Of a stretch of 13,298 nucleotides of DNA, positions 1 through 5,414 are shown in pieces (the first letter of the stretch is position 1; every line of letters begins with the position of its first letter). The DNA is from Clostridia bacterium (GTDB lineage: Bacteria > Bacillota > Clostridia > Christensenellales > Borkfalkiaceae). The notes beneath the pieces were generated by a model. It did no database searches. It saw only the letters and a program-made list of their open reading frames with translations, and was not told the DNA's origin. Both the position numbers and the translations under genes were made by a program. The stretch is from assembly GCA_900770185.1 (NCBI GenBank), contig CAAGJM010000032.1, forward strand, positions 1-13,298, read 5' to 3'.

Positions 1-19
1 AAACAGGCAAAAAAGACGG

Positions 20-135
20 CTTTAAGGCTTGACGGGGTACAGTCTCCGCTTGGCTCACCACTCATAGTACGGCAAGTACAATTTCGGGTGTTTGCCTTGC
101 AAAAACCACACCGCAAGCGGCGATTTCTTCACCGC
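20..135. repeat. Possible dispersed intergenic repeat with internal pairing
   Basis: This stretch holds no convincing gene but has internal order. A 7-bp complementary pair closes it (46-52 CCGCTTG with 114-120 CAAGCGG), and inside lie GGCAA/TTGCC complements and a GTAC-GGCAA-GTAC motif around 78-90. Read on the minus strand in one frame it would encode a run ending ...LYLPYYEW followed by a stop. That sort of short spurious peptide resembles the translated intergenic repeats often seen in gut Clostridia assemblies. There is no second copy in this window, so the repeat nature is inferred from impression only. Confidence 0.3.
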
Positions 136-148
136 AAAAATGCTTCGC

Positions 149-181
149 ACCTAAAAGCGTACTAAAAGTGCCTTTTAGGTA
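149..181. repeat. Stem-loop (possible end of an upstream transcript)
   Basis: ACCTAAAAG and CTTTTAGGT form a 9-bp inverted repeat around a ~14-base loop. The following bases (AGTTATTTATAAAA) are only moderately T-rich, so it is a weak terminator candidate for something ending left of the window. Confidence 0.35.
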
Positions 182-276
182 GTTATTTATAAAAAATGTT
201 GTCCCTCGAAAATATACATTATTTTTCAAGTTTTATACGGTTTTGGGGTTTTTGTTTATAAATTATCGCCGTTTGC

Positions 277-305
277 TTGCAAAAACGGCTAAAACGTATT
301 ATAAT
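277..305 (+). promoter_or_regulatory. Sigma-A-like promoter of the leader RNA / TM1266-ABC operon
   Basis: TTGCAA at 277-282 and a consensus TATAAT at 300-305 are separated by exactly 17 bp. The expected transcription start is about 311-314. It is the best promoter upstream of the TM1266-like gene and sits directly before a terminator-tipped leader. Confidence 0.65.
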
Positions 306-415
306 AACCACGCTGTATCGATGAGTTTCGGAGAGTAAGCGTTTAAATCTTACCGTATTGTCATGCCTCGTATTCGCGGTTTGCCTTTCAACGGATATAG
401 TTTTATGCGTGGTTA
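306..415 (+). ncRNA. Candidate structured leader RNA (riboswitch-like, class unknown)
   Basis: Between a good promoter and an intrinsic terminator lies a foldable stretch. The ends pair perfectly: 306-313 AACCACGC with 407-414 GCGTGGTT. A second helix stacks inside it, 313-319 with 394-400 (7 bp, one G-U). A hairpin GTAAG/CTTAC lies at 335-353. The segment 383-388 (GCCTTT) could instead pair with the 3' arm of the terminator (434-439) and act as antiterminator. By eye I see no conserved core of the TPP, SAM, cobalamin, FMN, glycine, lysine, THF, c-di-GMP, fluoride, Moco or T-box classes. Caveat: the predicted start site (about 311-314) would leave only part of the outer helix in the RNA. It could also be an independent small RNA. 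Confidence 0.45.
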
Positions 416-445
416 GTCTTTTGTCGTGCGGCAAAAGGCTTTTTT
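416..445 (+). terminator. Intrinsic terminator / attenuator upstream of TM1266-like gene
   Basis: GTCTTTTGTC and GGCAAAAGGC form a 10-bp stem (two wobble pairs) with the 4-base loop GTGC, followed at once by six T (440-445). It lies 58 bases before the start codon at 504 and downstream of the promoter at 277-305. It therefore either ends a short RNA or attenuates the operon. Confidence 0.75.
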
Positions 446-503
446 GTTACAGCCGTATCGGCAAATATAGCGGTTGGCGAAAACCGAAAATAAAAGGTGA
501 TTT

Positions 504-758
504 ATGAAAATAGGCGTTATCGGCATAATAATAACGGGTTCGAGAGAATCGGCTGAAGAAGTCAACAAAATTTTATCGCTTTACGGCGATATAGTCGTGG
601 GGCGAATGGGCGTTCCCAACAAAGAGAAAGGCATTTTTGCCATAAGCGTTATAGTTAAAGGTGAAAACGAGCAGATTTCCGCGCTTTCCGGGAAGCTTGG
701 CAAAATCAAAAACGTAAAAGTTAAGTCGGCGGTTACCGATTTAATAAAAGGAGCTTAG
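504..758 (+). CDS. TM1266-family protein (putative iron-only hydrogenase system regulator)
   Basis: This 84-residue cytoplasmic protein matches the TM1266 family from start to end. It opens with MKIGVIGIII, continues with a SAEEVNKIL helix and the hallmark GDIVVGRMGVP, and ends with GENEQISALSGKLG and VKVKSA. The family is named for its frequent neighbourhood with [FeFe]-hydrogenase maturation genes; it has an ACT/NikR-C-terminal-like fold, and its ligand and activity are not established. The start is set by the RBS AAAGGTGA (493-500) before ATG. Here it heads an operon with an ABC importer rather than with hydE/F/G, and its stop codon lies just downstream of the RBS for the lipoprotein gene, which starts 3 bases later, so the two are probably translationally coupled. 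Family membership is well supported; a regulatory role is inferred from the family name alone. Confidence 0.88.
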   Translation: MKIGVIGIIITGSRESAEEVNKILSLYGDIVVGRMGVPNKEKGIFAISVIVKGENEQISALSGKLGKIKNVKVKSAVTDLIKGA

Positions 759-761
759 TTT

Positions 762-1742
762 ATGAAAAAATTTTTAGCCGCGCTTTTATGCGCAATTTCC
801 GCTTTTGCATTGCTTAGTTTAAGCGGCTGCAAAAATAAAGCCGAAACGGTGAACGTTTACGTCGTAGACGGCGCGCCCGTTTTATCGGTCGCGAATATTT
901 TAAGCAAAGAAGAACTTGACGGCGTTAAGTTAAACGTTAAAATCGTGCCGTCGGCGGATAACCTAATCGCCGCAATGACGAATAAAGAGGCGGATATCGC
1001 CGTTTGTCCTATAAATTTAGCGTCTGCCTTATACAATAAAGGGTTAGACGTAAAACTTTTATCGGTTAACGTTACGGGCGTTTTGCACCTTGTCGGCAAA
1101 ACGGACGCGACTTTCGAAACCCTTAAAGGCAAAACCGTATACAACATCGGCGCGGGCGGCACCCCGGACATTACCCTTAAATATCTTATAAAATCCGCAG
1201 GCATAGAGTATACCGAGAACTTAGACGCGCCCGAAGCGGATAAAATCAACGTTAAATACGTTTCCGCGGCAAGCGAACTTATCCCCTTGCTAAAACAAGG
1301 CAAAGCGGAGTACGGCGTTATCGGCGAACCCGCCGCAAGCAACGCGTATAGCAAAGTCCCCGGGCTTAAATCGGTTATAGATTTAACTGAAGAATGGGAT
1401 AAAATAAACGGCGGCGTTCTGTACACACAGGCGGGCGTAACGGTGAACGGCGAATTTTTAAAGAACAACAAAAAATTTGTTAAATCGTTTTACGAAAAAT
1501 TGTGCGACAACAAGCATTATTGCTTAGAAAACGCAAGCGAAATAAAGTCTGCCGCACTTAAAAAAGGCAGCGCGCTTCAAATCGACTTTACGGCTGACGT
1601 TATCGACAAGTGCAATTTAACTTGCTTAAAAGCGGCGGATAAAAAAGAAAGCGTTGAAAAATATTTAAGCGTGCTTTACGATTTTGCACCTAAATCTATC
1701 GGCGGCAAGCTTCCCGATAACGACTTTTACGCCGAAATTTAA
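762..1742 (+). CDS. ABC transporter substrate-binding lipoprotein (NMT1/SsuA-like)
   Basis: The first 22 residues form a lipoprotein signal peptide (MKK, hydrophobic stretch, LSGC lipobox) with acylated Cys23, so the mature protein is tethered outside the membrane. The rest is a periplasmic-binding-protein-like fold of the NMT1/THI5/SsuA type. It has ADIAVCPINLA (residues ~79-89), KGKTVYNIGAGGTPD followed by TLKYLIKSAGI, and the hinge motif YGVIGEPAAS. This superfamily binds sulfonates, nitrate, thiamine-pyrimidine precursors and similar small organic ligands; the substrate cannot be told from the sequence. The RBS AAAGGAG overlaps the end of the TM1266-like gene. The permease and ATPase follow directly, completing an importer. 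At 326 residues its length is normal for the family. Lgt and LspA encoded further right are the enzymes expected to process it. Confidence 0.88.
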   Translation: MKKFLAALLCAISAFALLSLSGCKNKAETVNVYVVDGAPVLSVANILSKEELDGVKLNVKIVPSADNLIAAMTNKEADIAVCPINLASALYNKGLDVKLLSVNVTGVLHLVGKTDATFETLKGKTVYNIGAGGTPDITLKYLIKSAGIEYTENLDAPEADKINVKYVSAASELIPLLKQGKAEYGVIGEPAASNAYSKVPGLKSVIDLTEEWDKINGGVLYTQAGVTVNGEFLKNNKKFVKSFYEKLCDNKHYCLENASEIKSAALKKGSALQIDFTADVIDKCNLTCLKAADKKESVEKYLSVLYDFAPKSIGGKLPDNDFYAEI

Positions 1743-1751
1743 CTTTTAAAT

Positions 1752-2558
1752 ATGGTAAAAAACGACGGGAAAAACGCGGCGGCTAAAAAAACCGCCCGCA
1801 ATATTTTAAGCGTTGCGGCACCCTTTATAACTTTGGGAGCGGCGGTTTTAGCGTGGGCGATTGTCGCAAAAATCGTCGACGCCGAAATTTTGGCGCCGTC
1901 CGTTAAAAGCGTTTTTTTAAGCGTTATAAAGTTGGTTAAAAGCGGCGAGTTTTACGCTTCCGCGGCGTTTACCGCTTTGCGTGCGTTCGCGGCGTTTACA
2001 ATATCGTTTTTATCGGCGTTTTTGCTCGCCGCGCTGTCGCATAAATATCCCCTTTTCAAGCGGTTTGTGTCTCCCGTTTGCGCAGTCGTGAAAACGACCC
2101 CCGCAATGAGCGTTATTTTAATTGTTATCGTCGTTTTTTCAAGTAAAATTTCTCCTGTAATAATTGCGTTTACGGTGCTGTTTCCCGTTGCTTATAACGA
2201 CTTTTTAAGCGGGCTTAGCATGATTGACGGTGAAATTTTAGAGATGGCAACCGTTTATAAAGTAAGTAAAAAAACGCTTAACCGCTACTATGTTTATCCT
2301 TTCGTTTTAAAAACGGCGGCGGTTTCGGCGGTCAACGAACTCTCGTTTTCGCTGAAAATAACCGTTTCCGCCGAAGTTATGAGCGCGACGGCTAAAAGCA
2401 TAGGCAGGCTTTTATATATGGCGAAAGTCAACCTTGAAACGGCAGATTTGGTTGCCGTTACGCTTTTTGCCGTCGTTTTGGGCGGAATACTCGACTATTT
2501 TGCCGCAAAGCTTAAAAATAAGTTTTTTAAAAAGGAGGCGGACGATGGTCGGAATTAA
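1752..2558 (+). CDS. ABC transporter permease (SsuC/TauC-like)
   Basis: This 268-residue membrane protein has about six hydrophobic segments (first ~residues 20-40, last ~235-255) and the cytoplasmic EAA-loop motif that docks the ATPase (EMATVYKVSKKTL, about residues 160-175). It forms the channel of the importer with the lipoprotein before it and the ATPase after it. The start ATG is 9 bases after the lipoprotein stop and has no clear Shine-Dalgarno sequence, so coupling to the upstream gene is likely. Its last 14 bases overlap the ATPase gene. Family assignment follows from layout, length and the EAA loop; the substrate is unknown. Confidence 0.85.
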   Translation: MVKNDGKNAAAKKTARNILSVAAPFITLGAAVLAWAIVAKIVDAEILAPSVKSVFLSVIKLVKSGEFYASAAFTALRAFAAFTISFLSAFLLAALSHKYPLFKRFVSPVCAVVKTTPAMSVILIVIVVFSSKISPVIIAFTVLFPVAYNDFLSGLSMIDGEILEMATVYKVSKKTLNRYYVYPFVLKTAAVSAVNELSFSLKITVSAEVMSATAKSIGRLLYMAKVNLETADLVAVTLFAVVLGGILDYFAAKLKNKFFKKEADDGRN

Positions 2559-3213
2559 AAATTTGTCCGTGACGTACGGCGAAAACGAGATTTTAAGCGG
2601 CGTTAATTTAACGGTTAACGCGGGCGAAGTCGTTTGCGTTCTCGGCGCAAGCGGGATAGGCAAGACCACCCTTTTAAACGCGATAGCGGGGCTTATTCCT
2701 TACGGCGGCGAAATAACGGGGGCAAAAAGGGTGAGTTACGTCTTTCAGTCCCCGCGGCTTATAGACGATTTGACCGTGTTTAAAAACGTGAAATTCGTTG
2801 CCGAAAATAAAAGCGACCAGGAAGTTTACGCCGCGCTTAAACTTGCGGGGATAGAGCATAAATTAGATGCGAAAACAAGAACTCTTTCGGGCGGCGAAAA
2901 ACAGCGCGTGCAGATAGCCCGCGCCGTATTAGCGGACGCGCCGGTGTTCTTGTTCGACGAGCCCTTTTCGTCGCTTGATACGGCGATTAAAAAAAGTTTG
3001 CTTAAAATAGTGAAAGACCTTGCGAAAGTCAAAGGCAAATCTATAATTTTTGTTACGCACGACGTGTTTGAGGCGGCGGTTTTATCAGACACGCTCGCAT
3101 TTATAAGCGGCGGCGGGTTAACGACTTTTAAGTTTACCGAAGACTTGACCGAAGCGCAAAAATTAAATAAAATTTACGAACTTTTATCTCTCGATAGTCG
3201 GCTTTACGTATAA
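2545..3213 (+). CDS. ABC transporter ATP-binding protein (SsuB/TauB-like)
   Basis: This 222-residue ATPase has every nucleotide-binding motif: Walker A GASGIGKTT (34-42), Q-loop Gln68, signature LSGGEKQR (114-121), Walker B VFLFDE (134-139), D-loop SSLD (142-145) and H-loop His172. It powers the importer encoded just upstream. I chose ATG 2545 rather than an in-frame start ~110 bases earlier because AAAGGAGG sits at 2531-2538, the NBD fold normally begins at residues like VGIKNLSVTYG, and the longer form would be an out-of-frame copy of the permease end. The gene overlaps the permease by 14 bases. It is slightly shorter than the ~250-residue SsuB/TauB norm, ending soon after the H-loop region. 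Confidence 0.93.
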   Translation: MVGIKNLSVTYGENEILSGVNLTVNAGEVVCVLGASGIGKTTLLNAIAGLIPYGGEITGAKRVSYVFQSPRLIDDLTVFKNVKFVAENKSDQEVYAALKLAGIEHKLDAKTRTLSGGEKQRVQIARAVLADAPVFLFDEPFSSLDTAIKKSLLKIVKDLAKVKGKSIIFVTHDVFEAAVLSDTLAFISGGGLTTFKFTEDLTEAQKLNKIYELLSLDSRLYV

Positions 3214-3218
3214 AAACG

Positions 3219-3263
3219 AAGGGTTTTGTCAATACCCATATCGGTAACGACAAAGCCCTTTAT
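3219..3263 (+). terminator. Long stem-loop after the ABC operon (likely terminator)
   Basis: AAGGGTTTTGTC (3219-3230) pairs with GACAAAGCCCTT (3249-3260), 12 bp with a single G-U. An inner TACC/GGTA pair (3233-3236/3242-3245) extends the helix. The bases after it (TATTACAT) are only partly T-rich, so termination may be inefficient. It begins 6 bases after the ATPase stop codon. Confidence 0.55.
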
Positions 3264-3267
3264 TACA

Positions 3268-3273
3268 TATAAT
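3268..3273 (+). promoter_or_regulatory. Possible -10 box of the mazF promoter
   Basis: A perfect TATAAT lies 28 bases before the mazF start. No good -35 box is present: the bases at the right distance (around 3245-3252, TAACGACA) match poorly and lie inside the 3' arm of the stem-loop. If real, the promoter would be weak. Confidence 0.4.
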
Positions 3274-3301
3274 GATACGGGGCGACATATCGGAGATATT
3301 T

Positions 3302-3655
3302 ATGATAAAACGCGGAGAACTATATTACGCCGACCTAAGCCCCGTCGTCGGAAGCGAACAGGGCGGAGTGCGCCCCGTACTCGTCGTTCAGAACGACGTC
3401 GGAAACAAATACAGCCCCACCGTCATAGCGGCGGCGGTAACAAGCCGTATCGGCAAGGCTAAACTTCCGACCCATATAGAACTTTCCGCCGACCTTTACG
3501 GGCTTAACAAAAACTCGGTAGTCTTGCTCGAACAAATTCGCACGCTCGATAAGCGCAGGCTGAAAGAGAGGATAGGCGAACTTAACCCGTCGGTTATGCA
3601 CAAAGTCGACGGCGCGCTTTTAATAAGCCTCGGCTTTATAAAAAACGCCGAATAA
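3302..3655 (+). CDS. mazF: MazF/PemK-family endoribonuclease toxin, no adjacent antitoxin
   Basis: This 117-residue protein is near full-length to Gram-positive MazF (NdoA). It has KRGELYYADLSPVVGSEQGGVRPVLVVQND at its start (residues 3-32), the catalytic Arg24 in GGVRP and Thr47 in AAVTS, then AKLPTHIEL and LLEQIRTLDK. These enzymes cut single-stranded RNA at short sequence motifs and are held in check by a MazE-type antitoxin. I chose ATG 3302 (RBS GGAG at 3292-3295) over ATG 3272 because homology starts at MIKRGELYYA. No antitoxin ORF is visible on either side: the 88 bases upstream hold only a terminator-like hairpin and a -10 box, and downstream is a terminator. Orphan copies of this type occur in Firmicutes, with the antitoxin encoded elsewhere or absent. 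Confidence 0.92.
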   Translation: MIKRGELYYADLSPVVGSEQGGVRPVLVVQNDVGNKYSPTVIAAAVTSRIGKAKLPTHIELSADLYGLNKNSVVLLEQIRTLDKRRLKERIGELNPSVMHKVDGALLISLGFIKNAE

Positions 3656-3664
3656 TATAGCGAA

Positions 3665-3733
3665 TTTAAAACTTAAAATCGAGCGTTGACAAAAACCGCG
3701 CCCCCGAACTTCGGGGGCGTTTTAAGTTTTAAA
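3665..3733 (+). terminator. Nested inverted repeats: GC-rich terminator inside an AT-rich pair
   Basis: The core is CGCCCCCGA (3699-3707) paired with TCGGGGGCG (3711-3719) around a 3-base loop, followed by TTTT (3720-3723): a textbook Rho-independent terminator for mazF. It is enclosed by a perfect 14-base inverted repeat, TTTAAAACTTAAAA (3665-3678) and TTTTAAGTTTTAAA (3720-3733). The pair makes the T-run part of an outer helix as well. Confidence 0.85.
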
Positions 3734-3852
3734 AGATATAAAAATTTTTACGGGCGGCGGCTTTATCGGTCGTGATTTCGTTGCAGAGTTAATCGTTCGT
3801 TTCATTAAAATTTCGCTATTTTGCGTATAAACGCGCAAATTTTACAAAATGC
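3734..3852. other. Intergenic stretch, no gene seen
   Basis: This AT-rich spacer lies between the mazF terminator and the lgt promoter. I see no open frame with a ribosome binding site and no strong repeat here. Confidence 0.6.
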
Positions 3853-3881
3853 TTGTAATTTTTCGTAATATAGTTTAAAAT
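3853..3881 (+). promoter_or_regulatory. Sigma-A-like promoter of the lgt-lspA operon
   Basis: TTGTAA (3853-3858) and TAAAAT (3876-3881) are 17 bp apart. The expected start is about 3888, giving a ~105-base leader before lgt. It is the only good promoter between the mazF terminator and lgt. Confidence 0.6.
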
Positions 3882-3913
3882 GTTAATAAATATACGAGGA
3901 TAAGTTTTGTCCG

Positions 3914-3967
3914 CTTAAAAGCGCGCGACGGATAACGACCGTCGAATTAAAAACTTAAAAGCGCGCG
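3914..3967 (+). repeat. Direct repeat and hairpin in the lgt leader
   Basis: CTTAAAAGCGCGCG occurs at 3914-3927 and again at 3954-3967, a 40-base period. Between the copies CGACGG (3926-3931) pairs with CCGTCG (3939-3944) around a 7-base loop. The shorter word AAAAGCGCGC also recurs after the last gene of the operon (about 8685-8694). Function unknown; it lies in the predicted 5' untranslated region of lgt. Confidence 0.5.
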
Positions 3968-3992
3968 GCGAAACCCATAAATAAACCGAAAC

Positions 3993-4916
3993 ATGAATTT
4001 AATCGATTTGTTATCGTCAACGTTTACGTTCGACGGGGTGCATTTTTACAAAAACCATTTTTCGTTCACCCTTTTCGGGCATGAGTTTACTATCGCTTTT
4101 TACGCAATCGCGATAGTTTTGGGCATGATTGCATGCGTTATTCTCGCTCGTCCGCTCTGCAAAAAAGCAGGGCTTAACCCCGATATATTACTCGACTATA
4201 TGATCGCCATTATCCCGATATCGATAATTTGCGCAAGGCTTTGGTACGTTTTAACCGACTTGAAGTCTTTCCACTCGTTTTACGACGTTATCGCTATATG
4301 GAACGGCGGCAACGCGATATTCGGCGGGGTGATGGGCGGCGCGCTTGCGATATTCATCGTCAGCAAAATCAAAAAAATCCCCTTTTTCACCATTGCCGAT
4401 ATGGGCGGCATAATGCTCCCCTTAGGTCAGGCGATAGGCAGGTGGGGCAACTTCTTTAATCAGGAAGTTTACGGCGGCGTGACTACGGCGCACTTCCCGT
4501 TCGGCGTGTATATAGCGGCGGACGGCGAGTGGCACGTCGCGTTGTTTTTCATCGAAGGCTTGCTTAACTTGGCGCTGTTTGCCGCGCTTTATACTTACTA
4601 TATGAAACGTAAAAACGTGAACCGGCTCGGTTACACCACGGGCATGTATTTGTTCGGTTACGGCACCATCCGCGCGATATTAGAGCCTCTTCGCGACGCG
4701 CAATTCAATTTGACCGGCTGGGGTTTTAAAACGCAGGTTTTAACCGGCATCGTGTCGGCGGTCATCGGCGCGGCGATAGTCGTATACTGCTTGTGGCGGG
4801 ATAAAAAGTGGTTTTTTAAATACTTAAATAAAAAAAGTTCCGGCGATTTCTTCTCGTCGGCAACCGCTTCCGATAACGGGGCGGATATAAAGGAGGATAA
4901 CAATGAAACAAAATAA
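3993..4916 (+). CDS. lgt: Prolipoprotein diacylglyceryl transferase
   Basis: Lgt moves diacylglyceryl from phosphatidylglycerol to the lipobox cysteine of prolipoproteins, the first step of lipoprotein maturation at the membrane. The 307 residues show about seven membrane segments and the family signature GRWGNFFNQE (149-158), with Arg150 and Asn153, plus IWNGGNAIFGG (102-112) and the late conserved Arg in YGTIRAILEPLR (223-234). The position equal to the E. coli active-site His103 is Phe110 here; other residues such as Tyr are, to my knowledge, seen there in Gram-positive members. The C-terminal ~40 residues are a hydrophilic tail. No Shine-Dalgarno sequence precedes ATG 3993, but the N-terminal length fits the family. 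It opens an operon that also carries lspA, the next enzyme of the same pathway. Confidence 0.93.
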   Translation: MNLIDLLSSTFTFDGVHFYKNHFSFTLFGHEFTIAFYAIAIVLGMIACVILARPLCKKAGLNPDILLDYMIAIIPISIICARLWYVLTDLKSFHSFYDVIAIWNGGNAIFGGVMGGALAIFIVSKIKKIPFFTIADMGGIMLPLGQAIGRWGNFFNQEVYGGVTTAHFPFGVYIAADGEWHVALFFIEGLLNLALFAALYTYYMKRKNVNRLGYTTGMYLFGYGTIRAILEPLRDAQFNLTGWGFKTQVLTGIVSAVIGAAIVVYCLWRDKKWFFKYLNKKSSGDFFSSATASDNGADIKEDNNETK

Positions 4917-5394
4917 AAACGCTGTAAGATATGCGATTTTAATTGCGGCGGCAGTAGTCGTCGTCGCGCTCGCCGCGGTTATGGGCGTTCTTCGTCAGAC
5001 CGGCGTTATCTATACGAAGCTCAACTCGTTTATGCTTTTGTTCGTTATAATGGCGTTCGGCTTCGGCGCGATTATGACCGCAAGCGGCGTTTACACGAAG
5101 AGCGGTTACGAGCTTATGGCGGGTTTAACCCTTATAGATATCGGTTTAGCGTTACTTCTTGGCGGGCTTAAAGTCCACGTTGCGGTTACGGTAGTCGTGG
5201 TCGCTGCGGTGCTTATCGTCGCAGTGCTTGCTACCATGCTTTTAAAATCGAAACACATCGAAATAGAAAGAACCGACGAGCAGGAAGGCTTTAAAAGTTA
5301 CGCCGAAGTTTTAAAAGAACAAAAAGAAAAGGAGCAGAAGGAACTCGAAGAAACCCCGATGCCCGAAATAAAATCGTTCAAAGACGACAAATAA
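4903..5394 (+). CDS. Unrecognised four-helix membrane protein with charged tail
   Basis: I do not recognise this 163-residue protein. It has four predicted membrane helices (about residues 10-30, 41-62, 70-88 and 92-114) and a hydrophilic, Glu/Lys-rich C-terminal tail (about 116-163, including EVLKEQKEKEQKELEE), probably a short coiled coil in the cytoplasm. A strong RBS AAAGGAGG (4889-4896) lies inside the end of lgt, and the gene overlaps lgt by 14 bases, so the two are co-translated. Its place between lgt and pncB hints at a membrane role but gives no function. Confidence 0.75.
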   Translation: MKQNKNAVRYAILIAAAVVVVALAAVMGVLRQTGVIYTKLNSFMLLFVIMAFGFGAIMTASGVYTKSGYELMAGLTLIDIGLALLLGGLKVHVAVTVVVVAAVLIVAVLATMLLKSKHIEIERTDEQEGFKSYAEVLKEQKEKEQKELEETPMPEIKSFKDDK

Positions 5395-5414
5395 TACCCG
5401 CTTAAAGGAATCCT

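Noticed and set aside
306..415. Known riboswitch or T-box identity for the leader
   Set aside because: GGAGAGTA at 330-337 recalls the THF and glycine motifs, but the rest of either core is missing, and no T-box sequence is present.
219..434. Minus-strand 71-codon ORF in the leader region
   Set aside because: No ribosome binding site, low-complexity composition, and it runs through the promoter and the terminator of the plus-strand leader.
857..1471. Minus-strand 204-codon ORF opposite the substrate-binding protein gene
   Set aside because: It is the antisense of a clear lipoprotein gene, and the Ser/Leu/Pro-rich product is typical of a shadow frame.
2434..2544. Longer N-terminus for the ABC ATPase
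   Set aside because: It is an out-of-frame reading of the permease end; the strong AAAGGAGG and the family start both point to ATG 2545.
3226..3462. Plus-strand 78-codon ORF overlapping mazF, considered as an antitoxin
   Set aside because: Most of it is a second frame of mazF, and the Arg-rich sequence (RRPKPRRRKRTGR) has no antitoxin features or ribosome binding site.
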